This document shows, piece by piece, positions 44,509 through 55,844 of a stretch of DNA of 64,000 nucleotides; position 1 is the first letter of the stretch, and every line of letters starts with the position of its first letter. Source of the DNA: Gongronella butleri (lineage: Eukaryota > Mucoromycota > Mucoromycetes > Mucorales > Cunninghamellaceae); NCBI GenBank assembly GCA_025201375.1, contig JAIWZP010000026.1, positions 248,001 through 312,000 on the forward strand, in the 5' to 3' direction. Position numbers and translations under genes: made by a program. Below the pieces are notes generated by a model that saw only the letters and a program-made list of their open reading frames with translations, was not told the DNA's origin and searched no databases.

Positions 44509-46418
44509 ATGGCTTACCGAGACCCTTACCGCGACGAGTTCAATCACTCGCCCATGTCTGCGTCGCGCCCTCCTCCCGTCGCGCGTTTCAATGAGCATCC
44601 TTTGCAAGGCGGCTATGACAGCGGCTACCAAGAGTCGGGAATGCACCAGCCACTGCTGACGAGCCCCATGGCGTCGCCAGCGCCAGGCTCTGGCATGCAC
44701 CCTCCTCCCGATCATATGCATTTCAACTCGCCCATGAACATGGCTGGTCCTCCCATGGGCATGGGCGTGGGCGCTCCTCCAGGAGCCATGCCTCCTGGTC
44801 GCCAGGCGCGTCGGTACAAGACGGTGCGAAAGGTCAAGCTCACGGGCGGCAATCTGGTTCTGGAGAACCCCGTGCCCACAAAGTACCTGCAACACGTCCG
44901 ACGACGCGACGCGCACGAGTTCACCCACATGCGCTACACGGCAGCAACTTGTGATCCGTCCAAATTCCAGGCTGAAAAGTATAGATTGCGTCAACAGCTG
45001 ATGAATCGCGACACCGAGCTCTTCATCGTCCTCACCATGTACAATGTAAGATGAGATCAATGGACAGGGAAAAAAAAAAAAGGAGGAGAAAAAAAAAGGG
45101 AGGCAATTGTTCCCCCGCCTGGGGTCTAGACCATGATCTTGTGGGATGACCCGCCCCACCTCCTTTGCGACGCGCCTTTTTCTTTTTCTTGCGTGATCCC
45201 ATTGCCTGACACTTGCTTCTTTTTTTTTTGCCATTTCTAGGAAGATGAGGTTTTGTTCGCACGCACGTTCCACGGTGTGATGAAGAATATTGCGCATTTG
45301 TGCTCTCGCGATCGTTCCAAGGTGTGGGGTGAGCATGGCTGGGAAAAGGTCGTCGTGTGCATTGTCTCGGACGGTCGTACCAAGATTCATCCACGCACAT
45401 TGTCGCTACTCACTGCGCTTGGTGTCTATCAAGACGGTAAAAACAAGAAAAAGAGTGACAAAAAAAAACAAAAAACGACTTTTGTCGCGTCGCACAAGCC
45501 AATTATTCGACAGAAACCTAATCTACCTCCTTTTCGCTTTTCTTTGCCAGGTCTCGCCAAGGTATATATCATCACAATTCGTCAGCATGGGATCGGCAAG
45601 CGCCCGAAAACGCGTGATTTTGCCAAGTTTACCTATTTTTGATATTTTCCCAATAGAATTTTGTCGGTGACAAGCCTGTTGCTGCTCACATTTACGAGGT
45701 AAGCAAGAGATCGAGCACGTCCATGCAAAATGACCGGTCAGCTGATACGTCCATTTTTTTTTTAATCAAGCACACGACGCAATTGAGCATTGATCCCGAG
45801 ATGAAGATCAAGGGTGCTGAAAAGGGCATGATGCCGTGCCAGGTGCTGTTTTGTCTCAAGGAAAAGAACCAGAAAAAGATCAATTCGCATCGTTGGTTTT
45901 TCCAGGCGTTTGGCCCGGCTTTGAACCCTAACGTGTGCGTGCTTCTCGATGTGGGCACGCGTCCCGGTCACACGTCCATCTACCATCTGTGGAAATCGTT
46001 TGACATCAATTCGAATGTGGCCGGCGCCTGTGGTGAGATCAAGGCCATGTTGGGCCCTGGTGGCGCCTACCTGCTCAATCCGCTCGTTGCCGCGCAAAAC
46101 TTTGAGTACAAGATGTCCAACATCCTCGACAAGCCCCTCGAGTCTGTCTTTGGTTACATTTCCGTCTTGCCCGGTGCTTTCTCCGCCTATCGCTACACCG
46201 CTTTGCAAAACGACATCAACGGCCACGGACCGCTCGAAAAGTACTTTTTGGGCGAGAAAATGCACGGCTCCGACGCCGACATCTTCACGGCCAACATGTA
46301 TCTCGCCGAGGATCGTATTCTTTGCTATGAATTGGTCGCTAAAAAGGGCGCGTCGTGGGTTCTCCACTATGTTTCCAGTGCCACGGGCGAGACCGACGTC
46401 CCCGACAATGTAAGGACC

Positions 46419-46449
<31 letters not shown>

Positions 46450-47963
46450 GAGGCGCAGGCGTGCGACGCCACTGTGGCGAGGCTCCATTGGATGCTAATT
46501 CATTCATGTTACACAGGTGCCTGAATTTGTGTCACAACGCCGTCGTTGGCTCAATGGCTCGTTCTTTGCTGGTATTTACTCCATGGTCCACTGGCGCAAG
46601 GTCTGGTCGTCCGACCACAACATCATTCGCAAATTCATGTTCATGTTTGAGGCCTTTTACCAATTGATCAACCTGTTCTTCTCCTGGTTCGGCCTTGTAA
46701 GCGCTAAAAAAAGGATGAATCGCCGCCATTTCTCACTTTATCTTTTTTTTTCCTGCCCAGGGCAACTATTACCTTGTGTTTTACATCATGAGTACCGCCA
46801 TTTACGACCCTTCCTTGAATCCCCAGCCTTTCAGTTCGACAATTGGTGAATTGATCCATCTTGTGCTGAATTACATCTACATCTTCTTACTAGTCGTGCA
46901 ATTTGTAAGCCCACCAGCGCGCGGTGCGACACGACCCAGTGGCTCAAAAGCTCTTTTTTATTCTTTTACAGGTCCTTGCTCTGGGCAATCGCCCTCAAGG
47001 CTTCAAATTCGCCTACACGTTGATCATGATCTTGCTTTCGCTCATTATGGGTTATGTAAGTCGCGTAAAAAAGATGAATGCCGCACCACTCACGCTTTTT
47101 TAATTGGCAGCTTCTCTTCTGTACTGGTTGGATTACATACGTCAGCATCCACACGGTGTTTACAGAGTGGAAGGATACGCAAAGCAGCTTGCTCACGCTC
47201 CTCAAGCAATCCACATTCCGCAACATCCTTGTGTCCGTCTGTTCCACGTACGTTATGTACTTTTTGGCGAGCATCATGTTCTTGGATCCCTGGCACATGT
47301 TCACAAGCCTGCTGCAATACGTGCTTCTCTCGGCAAGCTTCATTAATCTCATCACCATCTACGCGTTCTGCAACACGCACGACGTGTCATGGGGCACCAA
47401 GGGTGACAGTGGTAACGCCACGGACCTCGGTGTCGTCAAAACCAAAAAAGACAAGGACGGAAATCACACCGTCGAGGTTGATCTCCCCACCGAACAAAAG
47501 GATCTCAACGAGCAATACGAAGAAGCACTCATGGACTTGCGACGCGTTGTCAAGGAGGAGGAAAATCACCGCGACGCCAAGACAAAGCAAGAGGTAAGGG
47601 GGTTTTTTTTTTATTTTTTTCTTCTGTTTGATACTCAAAATCATTTTTTTAGGATTATTACAAATCTTTCCGTACAAAGTTGGTGTTGGCTTGGATCTTC
47701 TGTAATTTGTAAGTCATGAAAGGCAACAGCAAAAAAAGGAAAATTGAACAAAAATGGAAAAATGGAAAAAAAAATCTAATTTTTTTCATTTTAGGGTCCT
47801 TGTGCTGGTCATTACAAACTCTTCCAAGCTGTGGTCGCAGCAGTTTATGACAGACCGCGTCAATTATTACATGGGTGCCTTGCTCTGGAGCGTCGCTGGT
47901 CTCGCCGCCTTCCGTTTCATTGGCGCAATCCTTTATTTGATTTTCAAGATCTTCACGGGTTAA
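44509..47963 (+). CDS. CHS: Chitin synthase (class I-III type), 846 aa, eleven exons
   Basis: Membrane glycosyltransferase (GT2) that polymerises UDP-GlcNAc into cell-wall chitin. Exons: 44509-45045, 45241-45436, 45551-45561, 45657-45698, 45771-46409, 46517-46696, 46761-46904, 46972-47055, 47111-47593, 47653-47708, 47795-47963. Residues 1-100 are Pro/Met/Gly-rich and disordered. The catalytic core shows [34 protein letters not shown], the DVGTRPG stretch, AEDRILCYE (~441-449) and the hallmark QRRRW at ~482-486. C-terminal membrane spans follow ([43 protein letters not shown] and others). Residues ~630-720 form a charged cytosolic loop between the last TM groups. Exon 3 is an 11-bp microexon encoding LAK; without it the frame breaks, so it must be spliced in. 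No sign of degradation. Confidence 0.96.
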
Positions 47964-48619
47964 ATATCGCGTCGCTCCCTCAACACACGCCACGCTTTTT
48001 CTTCCCTTGCCCTCTATCCGAGTCCATTGCTGGTCAAAAATCCCGCTGTTTCCACCGATACGCGCTTCCATCTCTTTTTTTTTTTATTACAAAGACATAC
48101 ATAAAAAATTGGGTTCATTTGATGAAATGAAATTTGTTTGATTTGCGCTCTGGGCGTTTCGCATTACAACAGGGCCCTCTCGAACCTGAGTTACTTCAAT
48201 GAGTTACTTTGTGCAGCGCAATGAAATTGTCCATTGCATTTACAGTAAAAAAAAAAAAAAAAAAAAAAAAAAACACACACACACAATGCGATATTTTATT
48301 AACGATCAGCGGCCAAATCACAGGTAACACACGCAACCTTCAATCAAGCCGGAGATGTCCAGGATCACCTGGTGCAGAATTGACAAAGATCGTGTCATTG
48401 GAGCGCCGGTAGGTCTCAAATAGATGTTTTTTTGTCTTTTCGAATATTTGATGAGCATTGCTACTGTAACGTCGGCACGGTCAAACTTGCTGTAACTGAT
48501 TGCACCTTCTGCTTGGGCGCAATGATGTGGAAAAGAATGAAGACCAACAAAACAGAGGTTGAAAATATACCAATATGAGCATTTTTTTACTGTTTGTCCA
48601 TTTTTGATAGAAATTATGC
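47964..48619. other. Intergenic, no gene recognised
   Basis: 3' flank of chitin synthase with an A26 run plus (CA)n at 48247-48284, and a TACAGTA at 48241 immediately before the run. Confidence 0.5.
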
Positions 48620-48990
48620 AATTAACATGGTCACGCGCCCCCTGAATCAAAGATGCCAAGCTCTCCCGTTCAAATGAGCCCACCGCCGAAGCATTGCGGC
48701 TACTGGATGACGCGCAGTCACCATTTTGGAAAGTTGCGAATTCTCCAAGGGGTAAACAGTGAACATTAGGTCCTCAGAACGCCACGCCATTCAACCCCGT
48801 GGTAGCCACCCATGATTTATCGACGAATACCAAGTAAAAATCAGGAGTCCATTGACTGGTTATGGAGAAAATGCGAAATAGCTCGTTTTTTCATTTCAGG
48901 TACTGTATCTCGTCGATCGAAAAATGGCCGCAGTGCTTCGAAACTCGGACCATTAGAAAGACAACTACTGTAGCAGGCGCGTTTGTAGAT
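48620..48990 (+). repeat. Dispersed repeat family R1, copy E, left half
   Basis: CCTCAGAACGCCACGCCATTCAACC near 48773 matches CCTTGGATCGCCACGCCATTTAACC near 28625. CGAAACTCGGACCATTAGAAAGA near 48938 matches the 28-kb CGCGGACCACAAGAAAGA block. Similarity stops near 48990 and resumes at 50690. Confidence 0.55.
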
Positions 48991-49349
48991 ACAGGAGTGC
49001 TCTCCAAAGTGCGGTGCATCACCTGGGTCTGGAGTAGTTTAATTGCAATTGAAATTTTATTGCCTTTGCATCCCTGTACGGACTTTTTGTTAGAAAAATC
49101 TCTTGTCTGTGCACACCAATTGATGGTGGCTGCTGGAAAGACAGCATTGCAAATGTACATTGATATGAAAGTACGACAAAAAACATACTGATTTGACAAA
49201 TCAAGCCTGCTTTATGATTTTGACCAAAATATCGCGTGTCATCGTCATGACACTTTTTTTACTGATGTCATATCTTTACTTCAGTGCAGTGTAGAAACTA
49301 TGGTATCATTATTTTACAATGTACCAGCAAAGTAAGTACAAGCAAGCAT

Positions 49350-50254
49350 TCACCAGGGGACCATTTCGCCCTTGTAGTCAAAGAAGGTGCCATTCTTGAG
49401 AGGATCGAGCTTGTACAGTTGATTGAGCACGCCTGTCACTGACTCGTGTACTTCCAAAGGGGCATTTTCGCCGCCCAGATCCGTTTTTGACCACCCAGGT
49501 CCAACGCTGCGATAGAAATAAAGAAATAAGGTCGCTGTGCACATGACACGGTTTAGCGTGCGACTTACGCAACAATGGTAAAGTTTTCATCCTTTAGTCC
49601 CGATGACCACGTCTTGGTCAACATGTTGAGGGCCGCCTTGGTGGTGCTGTAGGCAATGGCGTCGCCACCATACAAGTTTAGCTCGATAGACCCAAGAGCG
49701 GAGGAGATGTTGACGATGGTACGCGTCGATTTCTTGCGCAGCAGCGGCAAGGCCGCTTGCGACACCGACAGCACGCCGCCAACGTTGGTGCTGAACACAT
49801 CAATCACTTCCGCCACCGGTCTATGATATCATGTAAAAAAAAATAGAAAGACCCAATAAGATGCCAAGTTCTCGACTTTTCCCTGTTCTTTGATTACACT
49901 TCGTCAAACTTTGCGCGATCGCCCGAGATGCCGGCATTGTTGATCAAAATATCCACGCCCTCCGGGGCAATGCGCTCAATCTCAGCAAATGCCGTCTATA
50001 AAACGATGAAATTTGTGAGAAACAGGATGGTCACGCTAATTGTTTTCCATTGATTGTACTTTGACAGACTCGGGGCTGGCAACGTCGAGAGAAACAGCAT
50101 AGACCGACTTGTTGTCGACGAAGGGGGCGAGCTGTTTGGCCGTCGCCACGTTGCGCGCAGTAGCAATGACTTTTTCCCCTTTGGCCGCGAGTTGACGAAC
50201 AAATTCAAGACCAAGACCGCGGCTGGTGCCGGTAATAACGATTGTCTGAGGCAT
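49350..50254 (-). CDS. Short-chain dehydrogenase/reductase (SDR), C-factor-like, 233 aa
   Basis: NAD(P)-dependent oxidoreductase of unknown substrate. Exons (minus): 50254-50060, 49995-49898, 49820-49569, 49506-49350 (TGA 49352-49350). The N-terminus MPQTIVITGTSRGLGLEFVR carries the TGxxxGxG cofactor motif, followed by ARN (which would favour NADP), VSLDVASPES, ILINNAGIS and the catalytic set VNISSALGSIE...YSTTKAALNM (Ser, Tyr, Lys). VGPGWSKTDLGG is the usual PGW/PG-T segment after the active site. The length is at the short end for classical SDRs and resembles the bacterial CsgA (C-factor)/fungal sniffer-like group. All catalytic residues are intact. The gene lies between two halves of an R1 repeat, so it may have arrived with, or been trapped by, an inserted segment. 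Confidence 0.93.
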
Positions 50255-50689
50255 GTTGTGGTTGAACAATTGAATAAATGAGAATGGGAAAGAAACAAAT
50301 GCAGTATGTCAAAAAAAAAAAAAAAAAAAAAAAGCGCGAATTTGTACGAAAAAAATCAAGCAGCGTTATGATCATATTATAAATTCAAGACCAAGCAAGT
50401 GTTTATAAAACGTCACCAATAACCAAAAACATTGCCTTGGGTCCCGCTTGTTTCGTCATCCATTTCCTTAAAGGGCTGTGCTTGTTTGGCAAAGGAAATG
50501 GCCGTGAAAGATTGGCCAAAACTGTGAACCAGGGCTTGTGCGACAGTGGGACAGGGACATGCAAAAAAAATTCGACGAATTTCTAATTGACCATCATGAA
50601 ACCGAGCTTCCTTGGTGTGCCATACCGTTCTGTGTGTTTTGTTCACGTTTGAGTTTGCACACACAGTTAAGTTTTCTGCTTTTTTTCAT

Positions 50690-51250
50690 GGTTGTTTATT
50701 TCAACGTATGTATTGGAGCTGTATTGATGATCACTGAAAAATACCAGTTCTGGGCAGTATTGACGTAAGCAGTCTGTTTGCGTGGAAACTTGGACGCGTG
50801 AAAAACCGCGTCTAACGTTGAGTTACACGTGTCCGCGCCCTATCACAATCATGCACTTAGGACATCTCTTTTTGGTGGACGAGTCGGCACATCTCGATGG
50901 ATGCGTTTTAAGCGCAATTCGCGATTGAAATTTAATATAAAATCGCACATTGCTCGCGACCCAACAGACTAACTGTCCTCATTTTGCCATTTCTGTTGGT
51001 TTTGACAAGCTCTTCTTCTTGTGTGTAAATGATTTTGGTGCGATTTGGAGGACCCGATTTTCAATCATTTGATTTAGGTGCTCGTCGTGACGAAATTTTG
51101 GGTTTGCTGTGGCGCGCCTTCAATGACTTTTTATGCTTCCAAATCGGTCCCACAGGGAAGTTTCGAGCGTGCCTTTTCACACTGTGACGCGTTTTGAGGC
51201 TTCAAAGTGCTTGGTTGGTGAACTGCCCTTTGATTTCGTTTTAAAATCGA
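50690..51250 (+). repeat. Dispersed repeat family R1, copy E, right half
   Basis: GATGATCACTGAAAAATACCAG near 50725 matches AATGATCAATGCAAAAAACAAG near 28835. GGACGCGTGAAAAACCGCGTC near 50793 matches the 28-kb block at 28903. It continues to the TTTTGAGGCTTC block near 51193. Confidence 0.6.
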
Positions 51251-51779
51251 TCATTTATACAGTAGTCCTCCGTTTGAAGACGGTGCTCCATTAAGGGCAA
51301 AAATTGTACAGTATCAGGCGGTGGATACAGTATCGCAGAAATTCAAAATGCCAAGTGTTTTCCGAGGTATCATATCATACCCACATCTTGGGCCACGCGT
51401 ACAAATCAGGGCCAAATTTGTTTTCATTGCGTTTCTTGCTTAAGCGCCATAAAATAATGGATGTCTCGCCACCAAAACCAAAAGGCGTGTGCAGCGGCGC
51501 CAATCTCGCACAATAAAGCCGAAGTATTTGCATACAGTATCATAGAGAAAATCGCCAAAATGGTATAAAAAATAAAAGCCTTTGTTTTTTCAATTAATCT
51601 AAAATCATTCGAGGCTTTTTTTGCCATGGCATCTGGACTCCACCCCTGATGAACCATCGAAACAAGGCGGTGGTAAAACATGCCCTACGCTGAAATGCAT
51701 CAGCGGCAATAAAAATCGAATTTGCTTGTAAAAAAAAGATTTACTTTCGACTTTTGCGCAAGTCAAATTTATTCTTTTA

Positions 51780-53310
51780 AAAAACCAAATGTTGATCGGG
51801 CCGTTTTCGTGGCATGCGCCATTTTCAAGAATTGGCACAAATCCATGGAAGACCAACACAAATCATGAATCGATTGCCTTCCAAAACCTTTGCCCTTTGA
51901 CTATTTCGCCGCGCCTTATTCAACAACACAACATGATGAAACCCCAGGATTGACTGGATCGTTTTGCAGATGAATTCGAAATCTCGACATTTTACATACT
52001 GTACAAATGCAGAACTATGATACTACTGTAAATGCCACAAATCATCATGGTTCGGTGGCCCAAAATCTACACATAATGTTTTACCGACGCGACTCTTTTT
52101 GAAAAACCGTTCAAACCAGGAGTCGACCGAGTCAATGTGCAGATGAATCCAAAATTCTGACATTTCCACAAATCCGGCACGAGTCTTTCAAAATATTTTG
52201 TGGATCGCGCGCGGTGAAATGGCACCGATCGAAAGAAACGCACTCGGGTGTCATTTCCTGATTGTTTGCTTGCCCGGCCGATTGATGAACTTTGCCCGCT
52301 TGCAAAAGTCGATCAAACATTGAATCAATTTTTAAACTTGCATGTTGCTTGCTTTTCTCGACAACTGAAAAAATATCATAACCAACGATGCTTTTAACAA
52401 CAAATGTCAAATGCTGCTGCTGAATCATCTCCACCAAATGAAACAAGTTTCACGGGATCTGATCAAAACTGGCCGAAAAAATACACTTTTTCAACAAAAA
52501 ATTCAATGACGATTTGCTCGACAACTGTCTAGTAGTTAACCCCCAATTTTTATTTCAGATTTACAGTAAAATAAAAAACAGGGGAGCAAAAAATCTAATG
52601 GAGTGACTTGCAGGGCGCTAGCTTGGGTTACAACTTTTTGCATCGATCATTTCACCAGGTGCTTGCAGCCCACTCTACAACGCACAAAAACCTGCAAAAA
52701 AATACAGTAAAAAAATTCCATGCAATTTACGCACCTAAATTTGGAAGTGTCAATAACCTTAAATTTTTGCAAAAAAAAAAACTTGCCCAAAGTAGGCGCT
52801 TTACTCAGTCGATCGCCGTTCATGCGTTACTCTTTGGACTTTTTTCTTACGTTGGCTGGGGCTGCCAGTCACGTCATTTTGTCTGCCAATAGAAAATTGT
52901 CGGAGTTACCTGTTTGAGATGCATTGATCACTCGGAGTTTGAAATTTCCCAAATTAGGCATTTTCTGAGATTGAAATGTGTGACCCCTGAGCGACCCCTG
53001 AATTTTTAAAAAGTGGTCGTAGTAGCGCTTTGGTGTTTTAAGCTTTTTTGTTGGAGATTTTGCGCTGAATGCGACGCAACTCTTTTCGAGCGGGGTCGAT
53101 CATGCCGAGGACAAGATGAAAGCAAAATAGTACAAATACGAGGTTTTTGGCATTTTCGAGTCCAAAAAAATCGTGCTGTTTCGTCTTGAGCACTGAGCTC
53201 GAGTTTACGCCGTGACACAAGTTTCATTGGCGGGCAAGTAGGCTGTAAAAAAATTTCTGGAGGCACAGCAGGCCGGCAAAGTCTGAAAAACGCGCCTTTT
53301 GGGTTTTAAA
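51780..53310 (+). repeat. Dispersed repeat family R2, copy d (longest)
   Basis: The left part is collinear with 35130-35800 and the right part with 13640-14880, so it joins the two halves of the element. It includes near-identical blocks such as GTCGATCGCCGTTCATGCGT and GGAGTTACCTGTTTGAGATGC. Compared with copy c it carries extra ACATACTGT and TGATACTACTGTA words near 51995-52027. Confidence 0.75.
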
Positions 53311-53440
53311 AGGCAAATTTGTATGATAAGTTTTTGTGGGCAGTGTATCTCGATAATTTAAGGGGCGCGCGCAAGTCGATCCTCAGGGCAGCAGACAAAA
53401 AATTTCCAGCCGATGAGACGCATGAAAGCAGTATCGCCAC

Positions 53441-53464
53441 TACTGTATCATTTATGATACAGTA
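53441..53464. repeat. Perfect TACTGTATCAT hairpin
   Basis: TACTGTATCAT at 53441-53451, a TT loop, then ATGATACAGTA at 53454-53464. A second perfect palindrome, TACAGTAT-ATG-ATACTGTA, lies at 53591-53609. The surrounding 53311-54781 is otherwise non-coding AT-rich sequence with more TACTGTA words (53698, 53813, 53966, 54234, 54261). Confidence 0.85.
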
Positions 53465-54781
53465 CATACAGTATAAACAAATAAAGCAGTTTGCCTTGAA
53501 TTTACAGTATCCCACGATAATTCAAGCACAACTCGCTTAGGAGGGACGCTCGTTGCTTTTCCACGCAGAATCAGTCGAGGGTCTAGCAATTACAGTATAT
53601 GATACTGTAGAGGATAGAGATTGAGAAAACGTGGAAAAGGGTGCGAGCGCAGGTTTCTAGAAAGCGGCTGTCTTGTTTTACTTCAAAATTAGCCTATCAT
53701 ACAGTAAACGTTTGATAAAAATAACAATGGATTTTCACCCGACCCCACAAGAAAAGAAAATTCAAGGAATGGACTCGTCGATATTGCATACTTTTTTTTA
53801 CCTTAATTACTGTATTTTGATGCAATTCAAGATATGATGTCGACAGGAAAAATTGCCCATGGCTCGGCGTGGACTGCACTTCGCTTTTTTTTTTTTTTTT
53901 TTTGCATCGACTTCATTCATTCCTGGCATTATCACTCCTAAACTTTTACGACAGTGTGGATAATATCATACTGTATGTAATCCATCGTGCAGTGCCTGTT
54001 TCGTCTAGGTTGGCGCAGTCAAAGATGTTACACAGGCCAATGTTCTCAATCAGAGCAACATGAGCGCGTCATAAATCGGGTACTACAGCACGCGCTTCTT
54101 TGTGATCATTGGCATTTCAAGGTGCACGTCGCCAACATATCATATAAAGTGTCCCAGGACGCCCAGGATTCTTTTCGCAAAATTCATTCCAGAATCAAAG
54201 TGTGCCTGTGTGCGTGCCATTTTTTTCGTTTACTGTATTCTTTACGCTCGCCTTGCCGAATACTGTAATGACCATCCAATAATAAGAAATGATGAGACCA
54301 GTGTAGCCATGCCTCTGACCAAATTTGGCGGCAATTGGCCAGCATTTTTCATATTTGAAAGATTTCCGGCGGCTCATCTGTTCTCTTTGGCCGGCTTTTG
54401 CAATCGACATGCATAGCAAAGCGCTCCGCGCAGCACTGGCTCAGATGAAGATCTGCGCGAGAAAAGCGAACACTTTGTGATCAAGGTCTGCTAAAATGAT
54501 AAGAAAAATTAAAAAATAAAATGAAAAAAGGACCATGGTCATGTTTGATTCACATTTTACTGCTCCATGGTGCGCCATTACCATTCTGAGCGTTCCTGAA
54601 GGCAGGATGGCGGAGGTTGGAATGAGCGGGCGCAGGTCGAAAAGGCAGGCAAAGCGGCCAAAAAAAAAAAAGGGAGATTCGTTTTCTGCGAGAATTGGGC
54701 GCTTTGCTTGTCATCCCAAAAAGGCGAGAGCGGATCTGGTGTCTTTGCTCTTCTTCTTTCCCTTTTCTTCATATATCAACC

Positions 54782-55577
54782 ATGGTGGTAAGTAGACGAA
54801 TGCTGCACCGCAACGCACAAAACGACAGACAAACGAGAAAGATGCCACGCTCTAGAGATTGCCCATGATGCGCCGAGACGAGTGAAAAAAAGGATGGATG
54901 GATGCACGAGGATGGATGGATGGATGAATTGGATGGGCATCATGGGGGGCGTCGGATTTCACTCTTTGTTCTTGTGTCCAAACGACCTGATGGTGCCAAC
55001 CGACCCACTCACACACCCAATTTCTTCTTTTTTTTTCTTTTACAGCAAGGTGCTTTCAACCGTCAAGTCGAAGTTGGTCGTATTGTCCTCCTCAACACTG
55101 GTGTCGATGCCGGCAAGCTCGCCGTCATTGTCGAGATCATCGACCACAACCGCGTAAGTGGCTTTCTTTTTCTCTCTTTCAGCCTCCAATTGCATTTCCT
55201 TTGCCGCGCACTTCATGGCCACCGGTCCCATGGAGCCCTGTCGATTGCCGAGACTCATTTTTTTCGTTTTTTTTCTTTTTTATTAGGCTCTCGTCGACGG
55301 TCCCACCACCGGCGTCTCCCGCAAGCCCTTTGCCTACAAGGACTTGACGCTGACCCCCTTGGTCGTTGCTGGTCTCCCCCGCGGTGCCGGCCAAAAGACG
55401 GTCAAGAAGTTCCTTGCCAAGTCCGAGGCCATTGCCAAGTTTGAGCAATCCGCCTGGGCCAAGAAGATCGCCTCGCGCACCATCCGCGCCGGTCTGTCCG
55501 ACTTTGACCGCTTCAAGGTCCAGAAGCTCAAGGCCCAGCGCCGCTTCGCCGTCCAGGCCAAGAAGCAAGTCGCCTAA
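54782..55577 (+). CDS. RPL14: 60S ribosomal protein eL14 (134 aa)
   Basis: Structural protein of the large ribosomal subunit. Exons: 54782-54787 (only ATG GTG), 55046-55153, 55287-55577 (TAA). Joined start MVQGAFNRQVEVGRIVLLNT, then GKLAVIVEIIDHNRALVDGP, TTGVSRKPFAYKDLTLTPL and a Lys/Arg-rich C-terminal half ending QAKKQVA. This is the complete KOW-fold eL14 of fungal length. The two-codon first exon with a long first intron is a common design for ribosomal protein genes. The intron holds a (GGAT)n microsatellite. Codon usage is strongly biased (GCC, AAG, GTC, CGC), as expected for high expression. Confidence 0.95.
54892..54930. repeat. (GGAT)n microsatellite in the first intron of eL14
   Basis: GGATGGATGGATG, CACGA, then GGATGGATGGATGGATGAATTGG: an interrupted GGAT array. 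Confidence 0.8.
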
Positions 55578-55610
55578 AAAGCTCCAATTCCATCATGCCA
55601 TCCTCATTTA

Positions 55611-55616
55611 AATAAA
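55611..55616 (+). terminator. AATAAA polyadenylation signal of eL14
   Basis: AATAAA 34 bp past the stop codon; the next gene starts at 55845, so the transcript must end in this 267-bp gap. Confidence 0.5.
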
Positions 55617-55844
55617 GAATGTCTATTTTTCTTTTAACGATCCATCTCTGTCGTGCCAATTGGCAATGCAAAGAGCATAAAAATAAGCACCTTGAGTGCC
55701 ACCACTGCCACAAAGAGCGGAGCTGGAAAATGCTTGTTTTGATGGACGCGGCGCCGCCCTTTTTTTTTTTCATTCTCGCACCTTTTTTTTTTCTTTTTCT
55801 TTTTCTTTGTTTGTACCCCCTCTCTCCCTTCCCCACTTTCCTTG

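Noticed and set aside
44290..45390. 366-aa minus-strand frame across the chitin synthase start
   Set aside because: Spans exon 1, intron 1 and exon 2 of chitin synthase in reverse; Arg/His-rich shadow.
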